This document shows, one piece after another, positions 1 to 8,596 of a stretch of DNA of 64,000 bases. The position numbers were made by a program, and so were the translations under genes. The stretch is from Anaerolineales bacterium (GTDB lineage: Bacteria > Chloroflexota > Anaerolineae > Anaerolineales > UBA11858). The notes beneath the pieces are model-generated. The model saw only the letters and a list, made by a program, of their open reading frames with translations, ran no database searches and was not told the origin of the DNA. Position 1 is the stretch's first letter. Each line of letters opens with the position of its first letter. The DNA lies in NCBI GenBank assembly GCA_028278545.1, contig JANQED010000120.1, forward strand, positions 186,001 to 250,000. Reading direction: 5' to 3'.

Positions 1-719
1 TATATCGCCGCCCCATCCATGCCCACCGGATTGAGCGCATCCTGGAGCTGACAGCCAATATTCAAGGAAATGTCTTGGATATCGGCTGTTTCGATGGCTA
101 TATCGGGCAAAAAATCCAGGAACAAGGCAACAAGCAGGTGATCGGATTGGACCGTGTTGAGAACGGCTTGGAGATTGCCTCAGACCGCGGCATCGAGACA
201 CACTACGCTGACATAGATGATGCTGATTTCGTTTTTCCGGATGACACCTTTGATTGCGTTCTGGCTGCCGATGTTCTAAATTACGCATATGACCCTGATT
301 CTGTTGTGAGTGAAATTAGGCGCGTTCTGATTAGCCAGGGGGCACTCATCATCACTACACCCAATCTAGCTTCTGTTGAGAATCGTATTCGGATGCTTTT
401 TGGCAGACACCCCCTTGATTTAGAAGTACGCGCTCAGCAAGGTGTCGGTAATGTGAGGTTGTTTACATTCAAGACTCTTCGCGATCTCCTCGTCGATAAC
501 GGTTTTATAGTTTGCAGTATAGAATCTGATATACTGTTTTTCCCCTTATTTTTCGTTACCTGGATGACCAATTTGGTTTTCAGGTCCAAGCCTGAACGAA
601 AAGTGATGATTAGAAGCACCTTTCTGGCTAAAATTTTCCCCAAATTAGGTAAGAGTATTATTGTGGTTGCCCAAAAATCCGGGCCTCAGTCAGGTAAGAA
701 TGCGGATTGCGTATATTAG
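1..719 (+). CDS. Class I SAM-dependent methyltransferase (5' end cut by window)
   Basis: The reading frame is already open at base 3, so the gene begins before the window; a TTG at 75 lies inside the frame and is not the start. About 238 residues are visible. Motif I is VLDIGCFDG, the SAM-binding glycine-rich loop. FDCVLAADVLNY and GALIITTPN follow as in the Methyltransf_11 type Rossmann methyltransferases. The C-terminal part has a hydrophobic stretch (FFPLFFVTWM). The end overlaps the next glycosyltransferase by 20 bp, so it belongs to the same glycan operon. The acceptor is unknown; a sugar, lipid or quinone-type substrate is possible. Confidence 0.85.
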   Translation, partial: YRRPIHAHRIERILELTANIQGNVLDIGCFDGYIGQKIQEQGNKQVIGLDRVENGLEIASDRGIETHYADIDDADFVFPDDTFDCVLAADVLNYAYDPDSVVSEIRRVLISQGALIITTPNLASVENRIRMLFGRHPLDLEVRAQQGVGNVRLFTFKTLRDLLVDNGFIVCSIESDILFFPLFFVTWMTNLVFRSKPERKVMIRSTFLAKIFPKLGKSIIVVAQKSGPQSGKNADCVY

Positions 720-1953
720 CCAGCCGTGGAATACAGTAATTCCGCCGGTCAATTCGGGGTCCATCGCTATCTGGAATTATCAAGTATCGAAACGAATGGC
801 GCAATCCCACGACATTCTCGTCTATTCTAAGAGGTCTCGAGGGCAAAGGAAGCGCGGGCGCTATCTTGGTGTCAACTATCGGCGATTCCGCATAGCGCCA
901 GATCAATGGCTGAACAGAATCCTGAAGCGACTTACCAGGAGCAGTGACCAATCGCCTTACTTTAGCGCGTCTTGGCATTATATCTGGTATATAACTCGGA
1001 TTGCCATAGATCTAAGATCAAGCTTGTTTCGACCTGATGTTGTACATATTCACAACTTTTCTCAGTTCGTGCCGGTTGTCAAGAAAATGCTTCCTGGCAC
1101 AAAGGTCGTTTTACACATGCACTCGGAATGGTTGTCTCAGCTTGACCGAACGCAAATCGCGGATCACCTCAAATATGCGGACCTGATTGCCGGGTGTAGC
1201 CAGCACGTAATTGATAAAGTACGTGAAGCTTTTCCCCATTATCAGGAGCGTTGTTGGTCGGTATATAATGGGGCGGATGAGAATGTTTTCTGCAAAAACC
1301 CCCACGTTTTGAATGACGAGAGCGATGAGTTCAAAATCATCTTTGTTGGACGCATTTCCCCAGAAAAAGGTGTTCACGTCTTGATGGAGGCTTTCGAGCA
1401 GGTTGCCGAACGTTTTCCTCAAGTGAAGTTAGAGATAATTGGGCCTGATGCAGTAACACCCTATGAGTATCTGGTGGCTTTGAGCGAAGTTCCGCTTATC
1501 AAAGATTTAGAGCGGTTCTATCACCGGGGAATGCGATATCTTGACTACCTAAAATCTATCTTGCCATTAGCGCTAGCACAACAGGTAGAATTCGTTGGCT
1601 CTATTCCCCATAATGAGATATCCAGTTATTATCAACGAGCGGACTTGCTCGTAAATCCCTCCTTCAGTGAGACCTTCGGCGTCAGCCTGCTCGAAGCCAT
1701 GGCATGTGAGGTGCCGGTCGTGGCAACGCCCGTTGGCGGCATGAGAGAGGTCCTTTTAGAAAACGAGACTGGAGTTTTTGTTGAGCAGGGAAACAGCGCC
1801 TCGCTTGCTCGGGCGATCATTCATCTGCTTCAGGATAAACACCTGAGGCTGAAGATGGGTGCCAAGGGAAGGGAGCGCGTAATAGAGAAGTTTACCTGGG
1901 GATGGGTTGCTGATCAATTAACCTCTCACTATAACAATATCCTGGCGATCTGA
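700..1953 (+). CDS. GT4-family glycosyltransferase
   Basis: A protein of about 417 residues with a GT-B fold that would transfer a sugar from a nucleotide donor to a glycan or lipid acceptor at the cytoplasmic membrane face. The start of the C-terminal nucleotide-binding half is VGRISPEKG (near residue 212). The GT4 E-x7-E element is in SETFGVSLLEAM (near residue 323), followed by PVVATPVGG. The frame extends upstream to a TTG at 661, but ATG 700 (MRIAYIS) matches the family N terminus and is preferred. It overlaps the preceding methyltransferase by 20 bp and the following deacetylase by an ATGA junction, which indicates translational coupling. Donor and acceptor cannot be read from the sequence. 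Confidence 0.9.
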   Translation: MRIAYISQPWNTVIPPVNSGSIAIWNYQVSKRMAQSHDILVYSKRSRGQRKRGRYLGVNYRRFRIAPDQWLNRILKRLTRSSDQSPYFSASWHYIWYITRIAIDLRSSLFRPDVVHIHNFSQFVPVVKKMLPGTKVVLHMHSEWLSQLDRTQIADHLKYADLIAGCSQHVIDKVREAFPHYQERCWSVYNGADENVFCKNPHVLNDESDEFKIIFVGRISPEKGVHVLMEAFEQVAERFPQVKLEIIGPDAVTPYEYLVALSEVPLIKDLERFYHRGMRYLDYLKSILPLALAQQVEFVGSIPHNEISSYYQRADLLVNPSFSETFGVSLLEAMACEVPVVATPVGGMREVLLENETGVFVEQGNSASLARAIIHLLQDKHLRLKMGAKGRERVIEKFTWGWVADQLTSHYNNILAI

Positions 1954-2774
1954 TGAGCAATGATTTCGTCCGGCGTACCTGGCGAGATTTTTTGTGGAAG
2001 GCCAGAGCTCGAATAGGCTATGAAACAGATATCGATAGTTGCCAGCGTTCAGCGATCGTATTCTCCCCTCACCCTGATGATGAAACCTTGGGCTGTGGTG
2101 GCTTGATTATCAGAAAACGCAACCTTGGCACGCCGGTTACGATTGTCGTTATGACCAATGGGGGTGCCTCCCACACTAGGTTTATGTCAAGACACGAGTT
2201 GGTGGCAAAGAGAGCCGAGGAAGCACATGCCGCTGCTCGCAAGCTGGGGGTGGATGGTTCATCTATAATATTCCTTGGTTTTGAAGATGGACGATTGAGC
2301 GCAGTTGAACGAGAAGCCAGCCAAATGGTTCAAGAGATTATTAATCGTGAAAGGCCAGACGAGGTTTATATTCCCTACCGTTTTGAACCGCCTTCAGATC
2401 ATTGGTCTACGAATAGGATTGTTGCAACGGCTTTGCGAGCTGGCGGTTGGAAGCCTCGCGTATATGAATATCCAATTTGGTTCTGGTATCATTGGCCTTG
2501 GGTAGGGATTCCCTCTAAACTGGGTAGAAATCTTTTTCAACTCATCTTGAGAACGGCACGGTCTATGTTTGGGTCGTTTGTGCTGAGATTTCGGAGATCG
2601 ATAGATATCGCCGATGTGCTCGAGATCAAAAAGGATGCCTTGGCTCAATACGAGTCGCAAATGATAAAACCTCTTTCCGGTGAGAAATGGCCGATACTAC
2701 CGGAAATATCGGATGGCGAGTTCTTGGGCAACTTCTTTCAAGGATATGAGGTATTCCATGCTCGAAAGATATAG
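1953..2774 (+). CDS. PIG-L/LmbE family N-deacetylase
   Basis: A 273-residue protein with the zinc-binding LmbE signature SPHPDDETLGCGG (near residue 38) and a downstream SDHWSTN segment (near residue 148) carrying the third metal-ligand histidine. Family members remove N-acetyl groups from GlcNAc-containing lipids and small molecules. Given its place among glycosyltransferases, a GlcNAc-type glycan intermediate is the likely substrate (inference). The start ATG overlaps the glycosyltransferase stop codon (ATGA). The 3' end overlaps the next gene by 17 bp. Confidence 0.88.
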   Translation: MSNDFVRRTWRDFLWKARARIGYETDIDSCQRSAIVFSPHPDDETLGCGGLIIRKRNLGTPVTIVVMTNGGASHTRFMSRHELVAKRAEEAHAAARKLGVDGSSIIFLGFEDGRLSAVEREASQMVQEIINRERPDEVYIPYRFEPPSDHWSTNRIVATALRAGGWKPRVYEYPIWFWYHWPWVGIPSKLGRNLFQLILRTARSMFGSFVLRFRRSIDIADVLEIKKDALAQYESQMIKPLSGEKWPILPEISDGEFLGNFFQGYEVFHARKI

Positions 2775-3888
2775 CGTGAATCTTCAGGGTGTTTTTCGGG
2801 CGCTGTTAAAGATATCCTTGCCCGTAATTTCATTGGTATTTATTGGATTTCTACTATCCATTGATGCATTTGATGAGGTGTTTGGGGAGCTCCCCGATCC
2901 TGGATGCCCGATGGAGATCGTTGCCAAAGAGGATGGGCCGGTGTTCGATATTTGGTATGGCCCGCATCAATCTTTTGGAGAGATGGGACTCCCCCAGCAA
3001 TGGGTGAATCTTTTGGGGAATGTCGGTGCTCCGTCAGGGATCAAATCGCTGGCGTATTCGCTAAATAATCAGGAATTGAAACATTTAAACGTCGGTCCTG
3101 ATGAGAGGCGTCTGGCATGTGAGGGAGATTTTAACATTGAAATTCCTTACATTAATCTTGGCCCTGGAGAAAACTTGGTTGATATCCGGGCTGTTGATAA
3201 CGATGGCAACACAACCAATGAGACCGTCAGAATAACTTTCTTCGACGGGAGGGTGTGGCCGAATCCATATGCCGTACATTGGGGGGCTTTACAGCGCCTA
3301 GAAGATGCCGTCCAGGTTGTCGATGGCAGGTGGTATCTCGATGAGAGAGGTATTCGACCAGGAACGATCAGCTATGATCGTATAATCGCTCTTGGGGACC
3401 TCTCCTGGAAGGATTATGAGATCACTGTTCCGTTTTTCATTCATCGGATTGACCCAACGAACTCGCCGAGCAATGGCGCCGGGCTGGGCATCGTGATTAG
3501 ATGGCGGGGCCACACTGACATGCCAATTGCCTGTGACCAACCAGGTTGTGGCTGGTGGAATTCTGGTGCGACCGCATGGTATGGATGGGATGAAACGGGA
3601 TCCAGCGATAGCCTTACTTTGAGCGGCTATAAAGATAAAGCGTTGGATGAGTATGATCGCTTGGAGTTGCGCATGAACAAGTGGTATAGTTTAAAAATGC
3701 GTGTTGAGTCTTCGCCCGGAGATGAGGTCTATCGACTGAAATTGTGGGAGATCGAAGACCCCGAACCCAATTCATGGCTTTTAAGTGGCTCCCAAATAGA
3801 GCTTGGCCCGCCCAGCGGTTCTGTGTTGTTGGTTGCCCATCATGTCGATGTGACCTTTGGCGATATCACCGTTATCCCACTGCCCTGA
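2758..3888 (+). CDS. Exported protein with lectin/LamG-like C-terminal region, function unknown
   Basis: About 376 residues. ATG 2758 is preferred over an in-frame upstream GTG at 2680 because that extension lies inside the PIG-L gene. Residues 15-37 form one hydrophobic segment (signal anchor). An Ig-like part follows (GENLVDIRAVDNDGN). The C-terminal half (WYLDERGIRPG to GDITVIPLP) has the pattern of concanavalin A-like/3-keto-disaccharide hydrolase beta-sandwich domains, including RLELRMNKWYSLKMRVE. It probably sits outside the membrane and binds or remodels carbohydrate, by analogy and because of its glycan-locus neighbours. No catalytic residues could be assigned. Confidence 0.65.
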   Translation: MLERYSVNLQGVFRALLKISLPVISLVFIGFLLSIDAFDEVFGELPDPGCPMEIVAKEDGPVFDIWYGPHQSFGEMGLPQQWVNLLGNVGAPSGIKSLAYSLNNQELKHLNVGPDERRLACEGDFNIEIPYINLGPGENLVDIRAVDNDGNTTNETVRITFFDGRVWPNPYAVHWGALQRLEDAVQVVDGRWYLDERGIRPGTISYDRIIALGDLSWKDYEITVPFFIHRIDPTNSPSNGAGLGIVIRWRGHTDMPIACDQPGCGWWNSGATAWYGWDETGSSDSLTLSGYKDKALDEYDRLELRMNKWYSLKMRVESSPGDEVYRLKLWEIEDPEPNSWLLSGSQIELGPPSGSVLLVAHHVDVTFGDITVIPLP

Positions 3889-3939
3889 CGTAACCGACCT
3901 CAGCGTCGATGATCATGTATGGGTTGTGTTGTGTAGCTA

Positions 3940-5073
3940 ATGGCGGATAAAGTTATTCTTACACAAGAAGATCGTGAATTAGTCCATAAGATTAGTGCTG
4001 AAGTCTCATGGGGCCTGCCTTCGTGGGGCGGGGGTGTTTCCTCGTTGGCGACCTTGGAGCCAGAAGTATTAAAATATCGCGCTTCTTTCTTCTTGCGTTA
4101 TCCATCTGCTGAATTCGAAAATGGAGACAGTACCATTCTGGTCAAAATTCCCCGTGAGCATTCTATGGCATCCATCGCTGAGGCAGTATCGTCTGGGGAG
4201 CAGCTCGCTGATAGGGCTTTCAATGAGTTTAGATTGCTGAAGGAAATTGATTGGTTGGTAAAGAAACTAAAATTGACCGAATTGGCCGCTGTCCAACCGC
4301 TTTTTTACCTCCCTGAGTGGAACGCCATCGTCATGGAGGAATTGCCCTCCCAATCTCTTGAAGAGATTGCCAATGATTTGCGCACGCGAATGAGCATCCC
4401 CGGGCATTTTCAACTATTTGAGGACACCCTTTGTAGAGCAGGCCAGTGGCTACGGGTCTTTCATGAGGTTTTAGGGGGCTGGGAACTGCAAGCGTTTGAT
4501 GGTGATGATTTTCTGGGGAAAGTAGATCGGAAAATTAACCAATTAGCTCCCCTTGTGGGTAGTCAGCTTGATTTAGCATCCCTGCGCTCACGATTTGCCA
4601 AGCAATTGGAGCTGATAGATGGTGTTGATATACCCCACGTTCAACTGCATGGCGATTATTTCTTTAAGAACATTCTTGTGACTGCTGATAGAAGGGTAGC
4701 CGGTATTGATCTTTATCTTCAGAAGTGGGGCCCTATTTATAGAGATTTGTCCACGTTGCTCACGGAGATTATCGAGCAGAAGCTCAAGTTCACCAGTTTA
4801 GGGTTTTTCGTTCGGCGTCAAAACCTTATCCGGAGTGAGAAGTCCGTTCTTGAGGGATACTTTTCAAATGAGAAGTATAATGGACGAGTGCTTTATGTCT
4901 GTTGTGGTTTAGACATTCTGACGATGTGGTATTGGTACGAGGACCGCTATTCGTCCTTGTCCGGCCCAGAAAGTAGTGCGGCAGCCCTGTTGCGGCCGAG
5001 AATCCGGCAATACCTGTATCATGTAGCTGAAAACTATTTGGAACACGCACAGAGTGCTCAGCTCGTTGAATAG
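3940..5073 (+). CDS. Aminoglycoside phosphotransferase-like (APH) kinase
   Basis: 377 residues with the APH/choline-kinase-type catalytic loop HGDYFFKNIL (near residue 237), where the Asp is the catalytic base and the Asn a metal ligand. The downstream VAGIDLYLQKWGPIYRDLS carries the DFG-equivalent Asp. Members phosphorylate small hydroxylated molecules including sugars. Embedded in a glycan locus, a sugar or lipid-linked intermediate is more plausible than an antibiotic (inference). The gene is 51 bp after the previous one and its TAG is followed within 6 bp by the next start, so it looks operonic. Confidence 0.8.
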   Translation: MADKVILTQEDRELVHKISAEVSWGLPSWGGGVSSLATLEPEVLKYRASFFLRYPSAEFENGDSTILVKIPREHSMASIAEAVSSGEQLADRAFNEFRLLKEIDWLVKKLKLTELAAVQPLFYLPEWNAIVMEELPSQSLEEIANDLRTRMSIPGHFQLFEDTLCRAGQWLRVFHEVLGGWELQAFDGDDFLGKVDRKINQLAPLVGSQLDLASLRSRFAKQLELIDGVDIPHVQLHGDYFFKNILVTADRRVAGIDLYLQKWGPIYRDLSTLLTEIIEQKLKFTSLGFFVRRQNLIRSEKSVLEGYFSNEKYNGRVLYVCCGLDILTMWYWYEDRYSSLSGPESSAAALLRPRIRQYLYHVAENYLEHAQSAQLVE

Positions 5074-5079
5074 TTGGTA

Positions 5080-6309
5080 ATGACAAGTGAGTTCTCTCAG
5101 ATTTTCTACGACATGAGGATGACAGAAACAGGTTGCCAGAATTGTTTTAGTAGTGGCTTGCAGCAGATTTATGAGATTCAACGCGTTCCTGTACACAGTG
5201 TAATTCTATTAGAAACGCGCCAGCAGGCGCTTGAATACCCCACCGGCGATATTTGTCTTGTGTGCTGCCCTCAGTGTGGCTTTATCTCGAACAGCTCCTT
5301 CGTTTCAGGCCTGCAAGAATACCATGGCGAATACGAGAGCACTCAGAGCTATTCGCCAACCTTCGATGATTTCTCCCGCAGCTTGGCATCTAAATTGATC
5401 GACCGCTACGATTTGCGAGGGAAAGCTATTATAGAAATCGGGTGTGGGATGGGGGAATTCCTGACTTTATTATGTGAATTAGGCCATAATCGGGGGATTG
5501 GCTTTGACCCTGCTTATCTCAGGGGACGTGTCAAGAGCCGGGCTGATGTTCAATTCATCAAAGATTTTTATTCGGAGAAGTATGCCCACTACAAAACAGA
5601 TTTCTTGATCTGCAAAATGACCCTGGAGCACATCGCGGATCCCGCGCAGTTCGTAAAAATGATCCGCAGATCATTGGCAGGCTCACCAGATGCTGTGATT
5701 TTTTTTCAGGTACCGGATACGACCCGGATTTTGCGCGAGGTCGCTTTTTGGGATATCTATTATGAGCACTGTTCGTATTTCACGCCCGGATCACTGGCGA
5801 GGCTATTTCGCCAAAATGGATTCGAAATTCTTGATCTCAGGCGTGAATACGCCGACCAGTATATTCTCATCGAGACTCAGCTTCGAACTGGGGAGACGGA
5901 GGGGCCATTAGCGTTGGAAGATGATTTAGAAGCCATTCAGCGAGACGCGGCGTTCTTTAAGGAGAAAATTGAGTTTAAGCTGGAAATTTGGAGGGGTTTC
6001 TTATCAAATTGCCAACAACGAAATGCGCGTGCAGTTCTGTGGGGTGCAGGGTCGAAAGGTGTGGCATTTCTGACCACCCTGGGGGTTTTTGATGAAATCG
6101 AGTTCTGTGTTGATATTAACCCTCACAAGCATGGCGCCTTCATAGCTGGGACAGGCCAGGAAATCGTCTCCCCTGAATTCCTGTGCACTTACCAGCCGGA
6201 AGTGGTGATTGCCATGAATCCCATCTATCGAGAAGAAATTGGGCGCAGTTTAGCACACCTGCAAATCGATGCTGAACTGTTGACGGTAAAAGACATTCCC
6301 CATGATTGA
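5080..6309 (+). CDS. Zinc-site N-terminal, three-domain SAM methyltransferase (sugar C-methyltransferase type)
   Basis: About 409 residues. The N-terminal domain has Cys pairs (GCQNC and CLVCCPQCGF) as in the putative zinc-binding domain (Methyltransf_13) of sugar C-methyltransferases. The SAM motif IIEIGCGMGEF lies near residue 118. The C-terminal Methyltransf_14-like domain has WGAGSKGVAFL near residue 321. This three-domain layout is that of TDP-sugar C-3 methyltransferases such as TylC3/NovU. ATG 5080 is preferred; TTG 5074 directly after the upstream stop is the alternative. The next gene is a tandem paralogue overlapping by 8 bp. Confidence 0.82.
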   Translation: MTSEFSQIFYDMRMTETGCQNCFSSGLQQIYEIQRVPVHSVILLETRQQALEYPTGDICLVCCPQCGFISNSSFVSGLQEYHGEYESTQSYSPTFDDFSRSLASKLIDRYDLRGKAIIEIGCGMGEFLTLLCELGHNRGIGFDPAYLRGRVKSRADVQFIKDFYSEKYAHYKTDFLICKMTLEHIADPAQFVKMIRRSLAGSPDAVIFFQVPDTTRILREVAFWDIYYEHCSYFTPGSLARLFRQNGFEILDLRREYADQYILIETQLRTGETEGPLALEDDLEAIQRDAAFFKEKIEFKLEIWRGFLSNCQQRNARAVLWGAGSKGVAFLTTLGVFDEIEFCVDINPHKHGAFIAGTGQEIVSPEFLCTYQPEVVIAMNPIYREEIGRSLAHLQIDAELLTVKDIPHD

Positions 6310-7459
6310 AAAATGCCCTGTTTGTGCCTCCAGGGACTTCTTTGAATTCCTGCACATTCCTCGGGTCCCGGTGCTCTGTAATCGCCTCTGGGATACGTAT
6401 GAGGAGGCATTGGCAGCGCCGCAGGGGGAAGTTTGCTTGGTATTTTGCCGGGTTTGTACCCATATTTTCAATCAGGCTTTCGATTCTTCACTGATTCAAT
6501 ATGACCCGGCTTATGAAAACTCTTTGTTCTTCTCCCCACGTTTTCAGAGATATGCAGAATCACTAGCCGTTGCTTTGATCGAGCGCTATGATTTGCGTGG
6601 AAAAACTATTCTTGAGATTGGGTCGGGCACGGGGGAGTTTTTGCAGATGCTTTGCGAATTCGGTGATAATCATGGTCTCGGATTTGACCCCAGCTATGAG
6701 CCGGCCGGAGAGCAGGTAACTGGAAGGCGAATCGAGTTCACCCCGGGGCTGTTCTCCCGCGCTCATGCTAAGCGCGATGTGGATTTCGTCTGTTGTAGGC
6801 ATGTTTTGGAGCATCTAGATGCCCCCGCTGAGCTCCTTGATGATGTCTTACTGGTCGGCGCGCCAGTGTTCTTTGAAGTGCCCGATGCCCTTTACACGAT
6901 CCGAGATTTGGGGGTCTGGGATATTATTTACGAGCATATCTCGTATTTCACATCCCTTTCTTTGGTCGAGATCTTTAAGCGAAGCGGATTTGATGTCTTG
7001 CGCATAGACAGCGCATTTGGTGGACAGTTTTTAACGGTTGAAGCCAAGCCAGAAAACGGGCCAATTAGGTCAATGATTGATGATGGCGTAAATCGCGGTG
7101 ATGTCGAGACTTGGCTGGCAGATTTCTCGGAACATTACCATCAACGATTGAATTTCTGGGGGCAGAAGATCTCCAAATTGGGGACGGGCCATCATAAGAC
7201 TGTCGTATGGGGGGCAGGCTCTAAGGGTGTGACGTTTTTGAATGCTCTGCCGACCCGTAACCTGATCGAGTATATCGTCGATATCAACCCTCGAAAGACC
7301 GGCCAGTATGTACCTGGAACCGGGCAGCAAGTTGTGCTGCCGGAATTTCTATCTGAGTATCGAGCTGACTGCGTCATTGTGATGAATGCAAACTACCAAG
7401 ATGAAATCCAAGAGAGGGTTTCGCAGCTAGGTCTTACCCCGGAATTAGTTGTTGCCTGA
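6302..7459 (+). CDS. Zinc-site SAM methyltransferase, tandem paralogue of the preceding gene
   Basis: 385 residues with the same three-part layout: CPVC and CLVFCRVC at the N terminus, SAM loop ILEIGSGTGEF (near residue 103), and C-terminal WGAGSKGVTFL (near residue 303). Long stretches match the upstream copy (for example LIERYDLRGK, RDLGVWDIIYEH and VDINPRKTG counterparts). The pair therefore arose by tandem duplication but is well diverged. The ATG overlaps the upstream gene by 8 bp. The two probably act on different positions or different sugars (inference). Confidence 0.82.
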   Translation: MIEKCPVCASRDFFEFLHIPRVPVLCNRLWDTYEEALAAPQGEVCLVFCRVCTHIFNQAFDSSLIQYDPAYENSLFFSPRFQRYAESLAVALIERYDLRGKTILEIGSGTGEFLQMLCEFGDNHGLGFDPSYEPAGEQVTGRRIEFTPGLFSRAHAKRDVDFVCCRHVLEHLDAPAELLDDVLLVGAPVFFEVPDALYTIRDLGVWDIIYEHISYFTSLSLVEIFKRSGFDVLRIDSAFGGQFLTVEAKPENGPIRSMIDDGVNRGDVETWLADFSEHYHQRLNFWGQKISKLGTGHHKTVVWGAGSKGVTFLNALPTRNLIEYIVDINPRKTGQYVPGTGQQVVLPEFLSEYRADCVIVMNANYQDEIQERVSQLGLTPELVVA

Positions 7460-7477
7460 CTCGTGGACAGTAATCCC

Positions 7478-8596
7478 ATGAAGCCTAAAATTGCCCATTT
7501 TCGGATTTGGTCTTCAGCGCCCATTGCCAGAAGCGTGGCCGATTTACTAACTAACACTTTCCCAGAGTTCTCCGTAGAGGTTTTCGATTTCAGTTCACTT
7601 CTCAGAGACGATAAAGCTGAATTGCTGCTGAATGGGCTTAGCGTGGTGCGGCACTATGGATGGGGGATCATAATGGGAAAATGGGATTTTCGAACCATGT
7701 TCTGGCGTACCCCGCGAATATTTCAATGGATCAAGTTGAAGGCTGAGGAGATTCTGGCTTCCTCAGGTTATCGTTTTTCGTTTCAACTTGGCTCTCTCTA
7801 TGATGCCAGTCACAGCGAGATACCGAATTTTGTATATACAGATCACACCCATCTTGAAAACTTGAATTACATCGGATTTGATCCGTCTCGATTGGCCGTT
7901 CCCGCCTGGATATCTTTGGAAAAAGAGATCTATGCCAATGCCACCAAGGTATTCACGCGCAGTTCGAATATCACCCGGTCTTTGGTTGAACAATATGCTT
8001 GCCCGTCCGACAAAATTGCCCAGGTCAATATGGGCAGCAATGTCAGGTTGGTCAGTGCTGAAATGGAAAATGAGGGCTATTCCAGCAAAGAGATTCTCTT
8101 CGTCGGCGGGGATTGGGAACGAAAGGGAGGGCCAGAGTTGGTGGCTGCGTTTAGGAAGGTTTTGTTAGCGATCCCAGATGCTCGCCTGACCATCGTCGGA
8201 TGCTTTCCGAAATTGGATGTCCCTAATGTGGATGTTGTCGGGCCAGTCCCTGTTGACGCGGTCCACAAATACTTTTTGCGTGCTTCCGTTTTTTGTTTAC
8301 CCACAAAATTGGAGCCGTTTGGCGCGGTTTTCGTGGAAGCCTTATCTTACAAGCTCCCCATCGTGGCGACTGATGTTGGGGCGATCCCCGATTTTGTCAC
8401 GCCGGGAATGAATGGATATTTAGTCCAGCCCGAGCAGGTTGAAGAGTTGGCTGGCGCGCTCCTCCAGTTAATTTCGAATCCCAACAAGTGCAGGGAACTT
8501 GGGGAGCAGAGCTATCAGCTTGCTCGGCAGAGATACAATTGGGCATCAGTGGGGAAATTAATTCGAGGAGAAATCGAACCTATTCTCGGGTTGTAA
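7478..8596 (+). CDS. GT4-family glycosyltransferase
   Basis: About 372 residues. The donor-binding half starts with FVGGDWERKGGPELVAAF. The GT4 E-x7-E motif is in LEPFGAVFVEALSYKLPIV, followed by ATDVGAIPDFV. The N-terminal acceptor half contains DHTHLENLNY. ATG 7478 (MKPKIAHF) is preferred over the in-frame GTG 7463; neither has a clear Shine-Dalgarno site. It is the last plus-strand gene of the locus and its 3' end overlaps the convergent gene by 17 bp. Substrates are unknown. Confidence 0.88.
   Translation: MKPKIAHFRIWSSAPIARSVADLLTNTFPEFSVEVFDFSSLLRDDKAELLLNGLSVVRHYGWGIIMGKWDFRTMFWRTPRIFQWIKLKAEEILASSGYRFSFQLGSLYDASHSEIPNFVYTDHTHLENLNYIGFDPSRLAVPAWISLEKEIYANATKVFTRSSNITRSLVEQYACPSDKIAQVNMGSNVRLVSAEMENEGYSSKEILFVGGDWERKGGPELVAAFRKVLLAIPDARLTIVGCFPKLDVPNVDVVGPVPVDAVHKYFLRASVFCLPTKLEPFGAVFVEALSYKLPIVATDVGAIPDFVTPGMNGYLVQPEQVEELAGALLQLISNPNKCRELGEQSYQLARQRYNWASVGKLIRGEIEPILGL

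Noticed and set aside
3940..5073. Antibiotic resistance (aminoglycoside phosphotransferase)
   Set aside because: The kinase fold is shared by many sugar and small-molecule kinases and the gene is embedded in a glycan operon.
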